The notes beneath the pieces were generated by a model that saw only the letters and a list, made by a program, of their open reading frames with translations, made no database searches and was not told where the DNA came from. This document shows, piece after piece, positions 37,336 through 46,803 of a DNA stretch of 64,000 nucleotides. The stretch is from NCBI GenBank assembly GCA_000497835.1, contig KI547164.1, positions 324,161 through 388,160 on the forward strand. Reading direction: 5' to 3'. Made by a program: the position numbers and the translations under genes. Numbering within the stretch: the first letter of the stretch is position 1; each line of letters begins with the position of its first letter. The stretch is from a gamma proteobacterium L18 (GTDB lineage Bacteria > Pseudomonadota > Gammaproteobacteria > Pseudomonadales > Pseudomonadaceae).

Positions 37336-37974
37336 TCAGCTCAAATTAATGCCGCTCCCCAGCACGCGCTCCGTAAATTGGGTCAGGTCGGAAAAATCTC
37401 CCCGGCCATCTCTGTGAAGCAGAAAACCCCGTACCCCAATCTCCCGGGGGCCGTCGCAATCGCACTCCTTCGAGTCACCGATCATCACCACCTCGCCGCT
37501 ATCGATTGAGTCGCTGGATGCACCCAGTAATTCGCATGTGGCTCGGAACATAAAGGGTTCTGGCTTCATGGCGCCCAGCGCGAAGCTGAACCCGAAGGCA
37601 TCTGCTGTCGGATAATAGCGCCGAACAGCGCTGGCATATGGAGCGGCCAGGTTCGAGGCAATTGCGACTCGAATGCCCTCGGCCTGCAGCCTTTCAACGG
37701 CGAGCAGACCATCGTCGAACGCCTTGATGGACGCTAAATCTGCGGCAAGGTCACCTTGGATATCAGCCATCCGAGCGGGGTGAATTTTGATTCCAAATAG
37801 CTCTGCTGCCTCGGCCAGGTTCAGATTGCGAGTGAGGATTTGGCGCAGGTCGTCAGGCTTGGGCCTACGGCCTTGGCGGATACCTTCCTTTAAGATTTGG
37901 CGGTACGGGTGCCGGCCCTTGGGGATCGTGAGGAGTGTGCCAAATGCGTCGAAGAGAATGAATTTCACGGACAT
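37336..37974 (-). CDS. HAD-superfamily hydrolase
   Basis: 212 residues from the ATG at 37974. HAD motif I is FILFDAFGTLL (nucleophile D9), motif II lies in VAIASNLAAPY, motif III in the Lys of ALGAMKPEPFMF and motif IV in VVMIGDSKECDCDGPREIG. This is a phosphoglycolate-phosphatase-like subfamily; substrate unknown. A truncated copy of its 5' end lies at 28178-28251, so this gene or its source was present twice in the island's history. Confidence 0.85.
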   Translation of the reverse strand: MSVKFILFDAFGTLLTIPKGRHPYRQILKEGIRQGRRPKPDDLRQILTRNLNLAEAAELFGIKIHPARMADIQGDLAADLASIKAFDDGLLAVERLQAEGIRVAIASNLAAPYASAVRRYYPTADAFGFSFALGAMKPEPFMFRATCELLGASSDSIDSGEVVMIGDSKECDCDGPREIGVRGFLLHRDGRGDFSDLTQFTERVLGSGINLS

Positions 37975-38224
37975 CGGGGGAGCCTGATCATTGCTGGGGC
38001 ATAGCGATGCCCAGGGCTTGCAGGATACAGTGAAAGAGGTCGGGGTATTGGGAAACTGGCAGATCCACCTGCCCAAGCCAGCGAACACCCTGAAGGTGGC
38101 TGTGGTGATCTGAGATCAAGGACATTAGGGTGTAGTGGTGCTCGCCGAGGGCTGGCTGCAACCTGGCTCATCGGCGAACTGTGCAGCGTAGCCTATGATT
38201 CTTTGAACTCCAGGAGGTTTGTTC

Positions 38225-38503
38225 ATGAAAGCAAGGATAGCGTTGACGTTGGCAGCCGGGCTGATGGTAGTAGAGTTCGCACATGCCGATACCTTTGCAG
38301 GTTATGGGTGTACCTCTGACTGTTCGGGACACAGGGCTGGTTATGAGTGGGCTGAGCAGCACGGAATTGAAGATGAGTCCTCCTGCAGCACCCCCTCACA
38401 ATCCTTTAATGAAGGTTGCGCAGCTTACATCGAAGAGAATCGTGGCAGCGGCGACTCCTCAGCCACGGACGACGATGACGAAAGTGATGACGACGATGAG
38501 TAG
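38225..38503 (+). CDS. Small secreted protein with an acidic tail
   Basis: 92 residues from the ATG at 38225, with GGAGG upstream. The signal peptide is MKARIALTLAAGLMVVEFAHA, cleaved about residue 21. The mature part has four Cys (GYGCTSDCSG; SSCSTPSQSFNEGC) that could pair in the periplasm, and ends in an Asp/Glu run (DDDDESDDDDE). The Cys-containing core resembles small periplasmic YdcA/YkfB-like peptides seen widely in gamma-proteobacteria; function unknown. Confidence 0.7.
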   Translation: MKARIALTLAAGLMVVEFAHADTFAGYGCTSDCSGHRAGYEWAEQHGIEDESSCSTPSQSFNEGCAAYIEENRGSGDSSATDDDDESDDDDE

Positions 38504-38640
38504 CTCCGTTTTTGTGTCGCGAGCGGGCCAAGCGGCCAGTCCGCCAGGGCGCTCCTGGGACACTGATCCCAGGCTGTTCGTTATGACTCACCTGAAGGTG
38601 CGCTTAAACTACTCCTTGATGGCCTGGCAACGAAGGCGGG

Positions 38641-38835
38641 GATGTCCAAAATTTTGACCTAGTGTGGCAAAAGGCGGAGCAGGTGTTTGGTGACAAAGCC
38701 AAAGCGGCTGTATGGCTGTCGACGCCTAACCATCTGTTTGGTGGCATGACCGCAATCGACTATGTGAAAAACAAGGAATACTTGGAGCTGGTGATTGAGG
38801 TGCTGGCCCGGATCGAGCACGGTTATGCCTGCTGA
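38641..38835 (+). pseudogene. C-terminal part of an Xre/MbcA/ParS-type antitoxin
   Basis: Reads VWQKAEQVFGDKAKAAVWLS, then TPNHLFGGMTAIDYVKNKEY and ends RIEHGYAC. This is the DUF2384 toxin-binding domain found in antitoxins of RES-domain toxins. No start or N-terminal HTH is present in frame (TGA at 38617), although a neighbouring frame (DSPEGALKLLLDGLATKAG) may be the rest, split by a frameshift. No RES toxin gene follows, so it is an orphan remnant. Confidence 0.65.
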
Positions 38836-38971
38836 AGCTACTGCCGGTTGTGAGAAGGTATAAACCGTCCAGGTGTAGTGAGTGCTCATTTTGCTGGGGA
38901 GGGTGCTTGGCATTTACGCCTGTGAGAACATACAGTGGTTCTGTCAAAGTCGTCAGCTCTGAGGGATCACA

Positions 38972-40018
38972 ATGAAGGTGTTTGTAAGCTCCGTCGTCAA
39001 TGGGTTTGAGCAGTACCGAGCAGCAGCTAGGAGGGCCATCACATTGCTGGGGCACACGCCAGTCATGTGCGAAGACTTTGGTGCGCGCCCGTACTCCTCA
39101 CAGCATGCGTGCATGACTGAGGTCGACCAGGCCGATATCGTCGTGTTGATCCTGGGCGCGAATTTTGGCTATCAGACGGATACAGGTGAGTCTGTGACCC
39201 AGCAGGAGTTTCGGCGTGCCAAGGCTGCTGGCAAACCGATCCTGGCCTTCCTCGAAACCGTGGAAATGGAGGAGCGCCAGAAAGTATTTTCCTGGGAGGT
39301 ATCGGACTACCTTGATGGTCTGTTCCGGGTGACCTTCATCGATCAATACCAACTCTCGGACGGCATTGTTCAGGGGTTGAATCAAATGTCCGTGAACCGT
39401 AACGCCATCTCTGAACAAGAGTTCGTGCAGCGCCTGCAGCAAAGGAATGGCAATGGTCGGTGGAGTGGTTATGATCACCAGGCCCGTCTGGAGGTAGCCT
39501 TCCTTCCACAGCCTGAAACTGCCGGCACGCTTCGTTCCGCGCATGCACAGCACGAGGCGTTTTTCATGAAGATTTGCCAGACCGGCCTGGGTTTGCTCAA
39601 AGACGGCTACAAAGACTTCGACACTGCTGAGCAGACGGGGATCGATACCCCAGAGGTCAAGTGGCGGCATCATGAAAGCGGACTCTGCTCGGTCTCTGTT
39701 TCCCTGGCCAATGCATCCACCTCGCGAAACATCATGGACTCCTTCTACCTGTCGCCTTCCTTGGTCAGAAAAGGCGCCGAGGCTGCGTTTGGCTTGCTGA
39801 GCGAAGGGAAGGGGGGCTGGTTCCAAATTGGCCTGTATGGTGTTGATCACAAGGTCTTCAAAGAGTCTCCCACGACTGCGACCAACAGCATCTCGATGCC
39901 GCATCGCTCTCAGCAAAATCTGGAGGAGCGGACTCTGTTGATCCCTGCCACGCCGGCGGCATACCGTCATTGGTTGGACGAGGTGATGTTCCGCTTTGAG
40001 CGCAAAATGTCCATGTGA
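38972..40018 (+). CDS. DUF4062-domain protein
   Basis: 348 residues. The N-terminal 130 form a DUF4062 Rossmann-like domain: KVFVSSVVNGFEQYRAAARR, PVMCEDFGARPYSS, ADIVVLILGANFGYQT and VTQQEFRRAKAAGKPILAFLE. The rest is a mixed domain I do not recognise. DUF4062 domains are TIR/SLOG-like and occur with STAND NTPases and other conflict systems, where they may bind or cut nucleotides. The start is the ATG at 38972; a hairpin follows the stop. Confidence 0.85.
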   Translation: MKVFVSSVVNGFEQYRAAARRAITLLGHTPVMCEDFGARPYSSQHACMTEVDQADIVVLILGANFGYQTDTGESVTQQEFRRAKAAGKPILAFLETVEMEERQKVFSWEVSDYLDGLFRVTFIDQYQLSDGIVQGLNQMSVNRNAISEQEFVQRLQQRNGNGRWSGYDHQARLEVAFLPQPETAGTLRSAHAQHEAFFMKICQTGLGLLKDGYKDFDTAEQTGIDTPEVKWRHHESGLCSVSVSLANASTSRNIMDSFYLSPSLVRKGAEAAFGLLSEGKGGWFQIGLYGVDHKVFKESPTTATNSISMPHRSQQNLEERTLLIPATPAAYRHWLDEVMFRFERKMSM

Positions 40019-40042
40019 TGGTGAACTGTCTCTGTCGATCTA

Positions 40043-40068
40043 AAGCCGCTTGTTATGGAGAGCGGCTT
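40043..40068 (+). terminator. Hairpin after the DUF4062 gene
   Basis: Perfect arms AAGCCGCT (40043-40050) and AGCGGCTT (40061-40068) around TGTTATGGAG. No long T-run follows. The loop resembles that of the MvaT-gene terminator. Confidence 0.6.
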
Positions 40069-40444
40069 ACGGCCAGACGCGCTTGCTCACTGAGGTCAGC
40101 CTTAGCTCGGATCGCTCCACGTCGTAAGTTGGGATAAGAATCTACAGCCTTAGCAGGCCCATTCGTGGCGTTCAGTGAAGGGAAAGATCCCTCTAACTTA
40201 TTAATAGTAGGCACATTTCGTGTGAATCTTGTAATTTCAGCCCAATTTACTTGGGCACTAGGTTGAGCTTATGAAGCATTCCATCCATGTGAATGTCCGC
40301 ACATCCGTATGGGGTGGCCAGAAGGCTGAAATTCTACGCCTAGGCACGAGCCGTGAGAGTAGCAGGGAATGTTGACCGCACAGCTGGACGTGGGTGCGCA
40401 CTATTTTGCGTCTGTTTAAAAGGTCAAGCATAAGTCGAGTTAAT
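40069..40444. other. Upstream region of the DUF2971 gene
   Basis: 376 bases, AT-rich toward the right. It should contain the promoter of the DUF2971 gene; I see no gene in it. Confidence 0.4.
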
Positions 40445-41206
40445 ATGGAAAAAATATATCACTACACAAGTTTTGAAACGTTCAAGAAGATAATTGAATT
40501 TGGCACCTTTAGATTGGGTTCGCTGGCTAACGTTGATGATGCGGAAGAGGGTTTTTTACTTGACACCGCCTCGCAGGCGCCGTATACGTTTGTGAGTTGC
40601 TGGACGAAAGACTCTGAAGAGAACATACCGTTATGGAAAATGTATGTTGACTCTGATTTTGCCGTAAGGATCGGGGTTTCGCCCGACCTTTTAGTCCCAA
40701 AACTTGTTGACCAATACTTTGTAGCCAACCAAAAAAATAACGATGCTCATGTTTTTTTGATGCATCGTGGCGGCTCAAGAGGTATGGAGTTTTTTTCGGA
40801 CGTCATCTACACAGATGAGCCTAGGCTTCGAATTGTTCAGGATTATCGTGGATGTTTTGATGAGGGCTATATATCTAGTTATGGCTTGACTAAAAGTTTA
40901 TACTGGAAATTTCAACAGGAAGTAAGATTTATTGTTCAGGGTGTACCTAAATCACAAGTAGTAAGACGGCGTGGTGCGTTGCTCTACACATGCTGTCAAG
41001 AGGTTATGGATAACTCTCTTTCTACAAATATAAATTTTATCGACATGGAGTATGACGTTAGCAAAATGCTGGCGGCTGAAATCATGCTGGGCCCATCGAC
41101 ATCTGGAGACGATGAAAAAGAGCTTAAGAAATTCCTAGATGAAAAAATGCCAAATTTCTCTGGAGAAATCTCAAGAAGTAAAGTCTATACCAGACCCAAG
41201 AAGTGA
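40445..41206 (+). CDS. DUF2971-domain protein, AT-rich gene
   Basis: 253 residues from the ATG at 40445. The family opening is IYHYTSFETFKKIIEFGTFR, followed by LANVDDAEEGF and FVSCWTKDSEENIPLWKMY; VRFIVQGVPKS is in the second half. DUF2971 proteins are found in defence islands and resemble ADP-ribosyltransferase-like folds, but activity is not established to my knowledge. Codon use is much richer in A/T than in any other cargo gene here, suggesting a separate origin. It is a single gene with a weak ribosome-binding site. Confidence 0.8.
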   Translation: MEKIYHYTSFETFKKIIEFGTFRLGSLANVDDAEEGFLLDTASQAPYTFVSCWTKDSEENIPLWKMYVDSDFAVRIGVSPDLLVPKLVDQYFVANQKNNDAHVFLMHRGGSRGMEFFSDVIYTDEPRLRIVQDYRGCFDEGYISSYGLTKSLYWKFQQEVRFIVQGVPKSQVVRRRGALLYTCCQEVMDNSLSTNINFIDMEYDVSKMLAAEIMLGPSTSGDDEKELKKFLDEKMPNFSGEISRSKVYTRPKK

Positions 41207-41782
41207 GTGGTTTTTATGCTCGCAGCGTCGGAGCGGATGAATAAAATTCGGTAACTGATTCTGTTTGTTCAAGAAGGGAGGGGCGACGTGGCGAGGGCAT
41301 TGCATATTTCGCCCTGTCGGAATTAGGTATGGCATGGGGAGGCGGGGACGGTCAGTCAGGTTAAGGACGGAGAGATCTTTGACTTGATAGCGCAGGCCGA
41401 TGGTCTTCCGACCATTTGGCCATGTCAGTCGGGAGCTTCGCCTGCTTTGGATCGCTGCAGCCGGCAATCAACAAACCAGCCATCAAAATGGCCGCCACTC
41501 TTGTGCGCATCGTATTTACCTATGTTTAAGTCGGTTGAAGCCGCGAGGTTTGCAACCCTGTTTAACCTGAGGCCTTCCTGCCCGGCGACCTCGTCCGCGT
41601 GCGGTAAACCAAATGTGACTGGCCTTGGAGCATGATGGTTATACGACAGTGGCGCAACGCCATCTAGATGGTTGAGGACAGTGCACACAAGTCCCCGGGG
41701 CAGATACGAAGTAGTGGCTCATCGCTATTGCCACACGGCTCATTGATGGGCAACCTGAGCCTATTTGCTTGGAGGCATTGCG
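41207..41782. other. Non-coding stretch with a duplicated gene fragment (41338-41403)
   Basis: 576 bases. Positions 41338-41403 repeat, with one or two differences, the part of the nucleotidyltransferase gene at 42833-42898 (GGCGGGGACGGTCAGTCAGG... to GCGCAGGCCGATG). The rest has no supported gene. GGAGG at 41770-41774 is the ribosome-binding site of the next gene. Confidence 0.75.
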
Positions 41783-43030
41783 GTGGGCGCAGAGGAAAAG
41801 CGGTACCCGAGGGAGCGGTTCACAAAGCAATTGATCCGGATGTGTGAAGCGCTGGACAAGGTATCGACGCGTGATTTGGAGTACACGTTGTTCGATGAGC
41901 CACGCGTCTGTCGCATGACAGTCAGCCAGCTTTGGGTGTTTGGCTCTTACGCACGCGGAGCTCTGACGTGCGGGGATTTAGATGTTGTCGTGAAGTACAC
42001 GAAGGCGTTGGGAGGTAAGCCAATGCCAAAGGTCTACACACGTGCTTTTTTCGGCTCAAATCCAGGTGTCAGGTTCTACGATGGGGATCCCCACGAGAAT
42101 AGCTCCGGTGCTGAGATTTCTGACGCGGTGCTCATTTGGGAAGGCGGCCACGATGAGAACCCGTGGAGGACGAGAATCGACTCGATCGTGCCTGATGCCG
42201 ATGCCGGAAGGGCTCCGCGTGAAACAGACTGCATCCCGTTGCGCTCGGAACAGTTGCGTACTCACGGTGATGATTTCATCCGTGCTGCAAAGCTTTATCA
42301 GGAAGGTTTTCTCGAATGGGATTATTTCCCTCTCGACGAGGAGTTGCTGAGCCCCATCCCTGAATCAGGTTTGTCTCGAAGAGATTCCAGGCTGATCTCG
42401 ATCGCGGCTGACATGACCCAAAAGACTCGTGATCTGGTGCCTGCCATTTGGCGCGTTGCCAACCTGACTGAACCCAATGGGACATGGAGTAAGGCCGTCG
42501 CTGAGCGCGCCACGCTCCGTTGCGGGAGCACGTTGATTCATGTCGGTAAGCCTACGTTGTCACTCCGTTGCTTCGAGAGCATGAAAAATCGCCAGCTGAT
42601 GCTGATCCCTCACCGCACTGCACGAGGCCCGAATGGCATCTGGCTCATTCGGCGCGGGCCTAAACACCCTCAGGTGCTCGGGTTTAAGAAGCGCTCGGTA
42701 TTCTTTATTGGCGTGCCTGGTACGCCTGAACTTGTCTACGCTCGGCATCAATCTGAGGATGTTCGCATCCTCGAACTGTTCGATACCAAGAGCCAGGCGA
42801 AAGCAGCGATTGCCGAGACATTCTCAAAGCCTGAGGCGGGGACGGTCAGTCAGGCTAAGGACGGAGAGATCTTTGACTTGATAGCGCAGGCCGATGTCTT
42901 GGAGCACGGCGTTGAGCAAATAGCGATAACGGATCTAGGCCGCCGCTACCTTGACCAGGCAGGGAGCGGTGAGGATAGGGAGTGGCTTGTCGGATTGTAC
43001 AGGTACTCCCAGAAACGGCGTCTTGATTGA
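41783..43030 (+). CDS. Nucleotidyltransferase-fold protein
   Basis: 415 residues from the GTG at 41783, which has GGAGG 8 bases upstream; TTG 41765 is possible but lacks this. The polymerase-beta-type NTase core is LWVFGSYARGALTCGDLDVVV, with G54-S55 and the metal Asp pair D65/D67; a third acid may be in TRIDSIVPD near residue 132. The C-terminal 200 residues are unassigned. It is much longer than MNT-type antitoxins, so an effector or a signalling enzyme is more likely. Convergent with the AbiH gene, leaving 82 bases between the stops. Confidence 0.8.
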   Translation: MGAEEKRYPRERFTKQLIRMCEALDKVSTRDLEYTLFDEPRVCRMTVSQLWVFGSYARGALTCGDLDVVVKYTKALGGKPMPKVYTRAFFGSNPGVRFYDGDPHENSSGAEISDAVLIWEGGHDENPWRTRIDSIVPDADAGRAPRETDCIPLRSEQLRTHGDDFIRAAKLYQEGFLEWDYFPLDEELLSPIPESGLSRRDSRLISIAADMTQKTRDLVPAIWRVANLTEPNGTWSKAVAERATLRCGSTLIHVGKPTLSLRCFESMKNRQLMLIPHRTARGPNGIWLIRRGPKHPQVLGFKKRSVFFIGVPGTPELVYARHQSEDVRILELFDTKSQAKAAIAETFSKPEAGTVSQAKDGEIFDLIAQADVLEHGVEQIAITDLGRRYLDQAGSGEDREWLVGLYRYSQKRRLD

Positions 43031-43112
43031 AGCAGCGCTGATGGGCTGGGGGAGGTCAGCAGTTTTGAAATTACCTCTCCCATCTCGGAGCCTTGAAAGG
43101 GAAGGGTGGATG

Positions 43113-44042
43113 TTAGTCCGGTGAGTCGCGCGCAGCAGCGTGAAGCTCGCTCCACAAGCGGTAACGGATCATCGAGGAGGCCACGCCGAATGCACCAAGG
43201 AGTTTTGTCTTGTTCTCCAAGTCATCATCAGGCCGCACCGCCACAGTCCAAGGTAAAGAGTTGTCATTTAGCGCACGCATTAAGGCTATGAAGTAAGGGG
43301 CGTCGACTGGATCAAGCGAATGGCCAAGCACCACCACTTGGTCGATATCGCTGAGGCCTGCGAAGAAGCTGGCATTGCGCTCGATGATCTCTTTCGAAGG
43401 CTTGAAGGTCGCAGAGAAGAAGTCGTCCAAAGTGCTCATGGCTTCCACGAAGCGATGGTCTGAGTCTTCATGATCCACGGCCTTGAACAGCGATGTCCTT
43501 TCCTCTGGTACCCACCCGTGGCCCAGCACAAGCTCAGAGTCGGCATCAGCTGATTCGCCGTGGATGTGCAGAACGTTCGAGGAGGGCACGTGATAGACAC
43601 TGCTCAACGTGCCTGTGTAGTTAAACGTCAGGTAGGTGGCGTTCACATCCAGTTCCGCCAAGCGGTTCTGTGCGTTGGATGCGTCTGGAATCTCGATTGT
43701 CCTGACCCATTGGGCGAAAAGCATCTGGAGTGTCTGTGATAACCCTTCAGCCACCCGTTTGACCTCGTATTGAAAGTCATGATGGCCAGCGTCGCTCCAA
43801 TTCTCGTCTGAGTACGATCCCATGAAATGTTCGAGGCTGCTGACGATGTGATCAGTGTCTAGGTGGGCAAGTGCTGACTCCAGCTCAGCCCAAAGCCCAC
43901 CGGCGGGCACGTAGTCTTCCAGCCAGTCATAGACATCGCGATCGTATGCCTTCACATAGGCCTTGAAATGGCCGTACCCGGTGGGCATGAGGTGGTTGAG
44001 GTCGAAGCCGTTTCCGATGACGTAGAGAGTCTTAAGGGGCAT
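43113..44042 (-). CDS. AbiH family abortive-infection protein
   Basis: 309 residues from the ATG at 44042. The AbiH opening is TLYVIGNGFDLNHLMPTGYGHF, with later family positions YLTFNYTGTLSSVYHV, VLHIHGE, LVLGHGW and VVVLGHSLDPVDAPYF. The first AbiH was found in Lactococcus as a single-gene phage-abortive system; the mechanism is unclear, although the fold is SIR2-like. It is a single gene here between the NTase and the recombinase operon. Confidence 0.88.
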   Translation of the reverse strand: MPLKTLYVIGNGFDLNHLMPTGYGHFKAYVKAYDRDVYDWLEDYVPAGGLWAELESALAHLDTDHIVSSLEHFMGSYSDENWSDAGHHDFQYEVKRVAEGLSQTLQMLFAQWVRTIEIPDASNAQNRLAELDVNATYLTFNYTGTLSSVYHVPSSNVLHIHGESADADSELVLGHGWVPEERTSLFKAVDHEDSDHRFVEAMSTLDDFFSATFKPSKEIIERNASFFAGLSDIDQVVVLGHSLDPVDAPYFIALMRALNDNSLPWTVAVRPDDDLENKTKLLGAFGVASSMIRYRLWSELHAAARDSPD

Positions 44043-44344
44043 TGCTCTACCTAGTTTGTGTGGGGGCGAAAGTTCATCGTCAAGATATCTGCGACTACTC
44101 TGCTTGGATAGTGCTGCCGCCGCTTCCGTCGTTCTGACTAAGAAGCGCACGGTGCAACGGAGCTGGGGGCATCTGACCTAGACTATTGCTCAAGCGTGGT
44201 CTGTGTACTAGCCAAGGCTAGAGGAGATTGAGGCGACGGAAAGTGATCCAGGACTGTTGTCGAGTCGCTCCCCATTTAAGACAGAATATCGTTGATGAAG
44301 TCCCGGATTCTTGGGGGAATTAAGTTAATTGCTGCTAGCTGAGT
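44043..44344. other. Intergenic stretch left of the recombinase operon
   Basis: 302 bases holding the AbiH promoter region and the end of the recombinase operon. I see no hairpin strong enough to call and no gene. Confidence 0.4.
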
Positions 44345-44770
44345 CTATCGAATGCGGGAGACATTTGGATTGGATTTCAAGCTCAGCAGTTCTTTCTCCA
44401 GTGTTCTCACCCGCTCCGCAAGCTGGAGATTTTGTGCGACTACTTGCTGTAATTGCTGGGTAAGAAGGTCATTCCGGGCTTGACTGGCAACGACCTGTTC
44501 CGAAGCGTTAGCTAATAGTGCTGTAGTTTGAGTGGGCGTGTGTCTGTGCAGTTCTCGATAAGCGTTAATTTCATCGATCAAAACCCTGTGATGCGGGCGC
44601 GATTTTTTTAAGTACCCTCGATCGAATCCAGATTCAACGCTCACAATTCCTGGGGTTATTTTGTGTTTGGGTAAGTTCTTATGCTGGGGAAGGAGGGGCG
44701 TACCAATCTTGAGGCGGTCAAAGCCTTGATAACATCTTTCCAAACCGTCATCGCTTGCTCGCATATTCAT
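44345..44770 (-). CDS. Small coiled-coil protein of the recombinase operon
   Basis: 141 residues. A basic N-terminal half (GTPLLPQHKNLPKHKITPG, then SRPHHRVLIDEINAYRELHR) is followed by a long coiled coil (residues about 90-135, LLTQQLQQVVAQNLQLAERV). Its ATG overlaps the stop of the preceding recombinase gene as ATGA. By position and type it resembles TnpC of Tn554 and the small third member of other multi-recombinase modules, which assist or orient recombination. Confidence 0.75.
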   Translation of the reverse strand: MNMRASDDGLERCYQGFDRLKIGTPLLPQHKNLPKHKITPGIVSVESGFDRGYLKKSRPHHRVLIDEINAYRELHRHTPTQTTALLANASEQVVASQARNDLLTQQLQQVVAQNLQLAERVRTLEKELLSLKSNPNVSRIR

Positions 44771-46803
44771 TGTTTAGGCCCTTTCTTAGCAAACGCTTGC
44801 AGTGATGTGATTTCATAGGTAAGCACCTGGTATTCACCCGAGTCGCTGGCGTATCGGGCTCGCTCCTCTTCCAGGCTTGCGATGTGAGCATTTAGAGAGT
44901 CTGGATGAATGATTGAACCATCGCACGTGGTGCAAGGTAGGACGTTGCCTAGCATGTATTCTTGGCAGTCACCGACTTTGGTACAGGCGCCGAGAAAGGT
45001 TGTTCGATAGCTGATCTCTCCCGCGACAGCCCTCTTCTGAGTCTCTGCTCTTAAGTCGGTGATGATAATATCGCCAGCTGCCCAGCGTTGACGCTGCTTA
45101 TTTATTTGGACGCCCGTCCCCCCCATGAGTTCGGTTTCGCTTAATACGGCTGAAATGAGTTCGTAAGCTGCTTGCATGGGCACGGACATCTGAAATTCGA
45201 ATAGAAAATGATTGTCAGGGAGAATATATTCATTGGTTTCTGGGTCGTAGTATCCAAATATTGATTTTATTTTCTCAAAGTTATTCCTATAGTATTTTGT
45301 CATCTGCCGCGCAAGATGCTTGAATTGCTTAGCGAGTGAAGGGAGTGAGATGAAGCCACTGCTGCTACCATGATACGCAAGCGATCTACGCAGTTGGTGG
45401 GATGTAAGTGGCCACGCAGCGCCGACGGCAAATCCATCGCCTGCTCTAAATTCACGCTGCGGATCTGAGAGTTGGAGCTCCTCCATATGGGAAGGCAGGA
45501 TGACGAGTTCTTGTAAGCAACGAGGTTTGTTTTCCGGCATCCATGAGGTAGGCTCTAGGAGCTTATTTGGTAGCTTGATGATGGAAGGTGATGAAAATAA
45601 AGGCATTTGTTCTACGGGAGTGCCGTAAATTTTAGAAAGGCCTCTGCATATTGCTTGTGCAACTCTGACGGCCCGGATCACCTCCGTTGGGGCTAGCCAG
45701 GACTCGCTGGCTTGATATCCGGTAAACTTCGTAGTTGTCGATATGACATCAACTGTCTGAGGTGGGCGACGTTGCTTGCCTTCGCTGTCAAGGATTGCTG
45801 GGACTATCTCTTCATTACGAAGGCAGTCGTATGGGAGTCTAACGACCTCTTGATCGCGCATGCCTGTGTACGTGTGAATTGTATATTTTAGTAAGTACTG
45901 TATCTTGGCAAGTGCCATTGACAGGTTTTGTCGGTACTCGCATGCATAGTCGCCGATAAACAAATCTGTAAGATAATGCCACTCTACAGCCTCGGTGAAA
46001 CATGGTAGTTCTTGATGAGGGGCAAATTTGAGTGCTCTCTCTTGAAAATCCAAAGAGTTTCCATAGGCTCGATCTGAAAATGCAGCAACAAAGCGCTCTA
46101 GGTCTGGGAGGAATTGTTCTAAATGGTTTAGCTCTCGCTGTAAAATATCTATGAGTTTTAAATACAGGCCGGTAGGTAGTATTGGAAATTGGTTTTTCTT
46201 AGGTTTGTCACTCAGCTCAAAAATTGAGAAATCTGTAACCGGAGTAAAGCCTAAGAGGCGCGGCGAAATTTTGGATAAATTTAAAAGAAGTGCCATCAGT
46301 AGCCCCTGGCTTCTTCTATCGTTCTTTAGAGATTTTACGAAGCGCTCAAGGTATGCCGGATTACTGAAGAGTTGCTCTAGAGAAATCTTTCCGATGAAAG
46401 GGTGGTCAATCTGGGAGTAACAAAAGTTTGCTGCTAGTTTGAACAAAGTGAAGTGGGTGCTGATGGTTGTTACGGAAAGTGCGCCGGCATAACCACCGAC
46501 AGAGTAATTCAAAAGGCAAAAGACTATGTATTTCAGGCTTTCCTTGATTTCGGACTGAACAGCGTCCCCATGTACAACATGAAATAACCTATCAAATCGC
46601 CACTGGCCAAGCTTTCTTCCACTTAGGCGAGCAGTGTTTGGATCCCATTTGTCGTCGCCGTAGACCGCCGTCGGTCGATCATTTGTATCCTTGAATATTA
46701 CATAGTCCGCCGGAGGGATACTCTTCATTTGACCATCACTGCCGTACAAAGTCTGTGAAGACCCTGGAGTGCTGCTTTGGCTGTACAAGTTTTCTTCGCT
46801 CAT
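44767..46803 (-). CDS. Large tyrosine-recombinase-type protein C
   Basis: 678 residues from the ATG at 46803, which overlaps the previous stop as ATGA. The C-terminal half carries tyrosine-recombinase landmarks: TYTGMRDQEVVRLPYDCL (first catalytic Arg region), TSHQLRRSLAYHG (His-x2-Arg), and a Tyr-rich stretch KYYRNNFEKIKSIFGYY downstream. Near the C-terminus C-x-x-C pairs (LPCTTCDGS) suggest a zinc site. It is far longer than phage integrases (about 400). It is the third gene of a leftward operon at the island's right end. Confidence 0.8.
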   Translation of the reverse strand: MSEENLYSQSSTPGSSQTLYGSDGQMKSIPPADYVIFKDTNDRPTAVYGDDKWDPNTARLSGRKLGQWRFDRLFHVVHGDAVQSEIKESLKYIVFCLLNYSVGGYAGALSVTTISTHFTLFKLAANFCYSQIDHPFIGKISLEQLFSNPAYLERFVKSLKNDRRSQGLLMALLLNLSKISPRLLGFTPVTDFSIFELSDKPKKNQFPILPTGLYLKLIDILQRELNHLEQFLPDLERFVAAFSDRAYGNSLDFQERALKFAPHQELPCFTEAVEWHYLTDLFIGDYACEYRQNLSMALAKIQYLLKYTIHTYTGMRDQEVVRLPYDCLRNEEIVPAILDSEGKQRRPPQTVDVISTTTKFTGYQASESWLAPTEVIRAVRVAQAICRGLSKIYGTPVEQMPLFSSPSIIKLPNKLLEPTSWMPENKPRCLQELVILPSHMEELQLSDPQREFRAGDGFAVGAAWPLTSHQLRRSLAYHGSSSGFISLPSLAKQFKHLARQMTKYYRNNFEKIKSIFGYYDPETNEYILPDNHFLFEFQMSVPMQAAYELISAVLSETELMGGTGVQINKQRQRWAAGDIIITDLRAETQKRAVAGEISYRTTFLGACTKVGDCQEYMLGNVLPCTTCDGSIIHPDSLNAHIASLEEERARYASDSGEYQVLTYEITSLQAFAKKGPKQ

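Noticed and set aside
41171-41764. Small frames around 41384-41688 as genes
   Set aside because: Overlapping short frames on both strands in a region shown to contain a duplicated gene piece; none has a good start or protein-like pattern.
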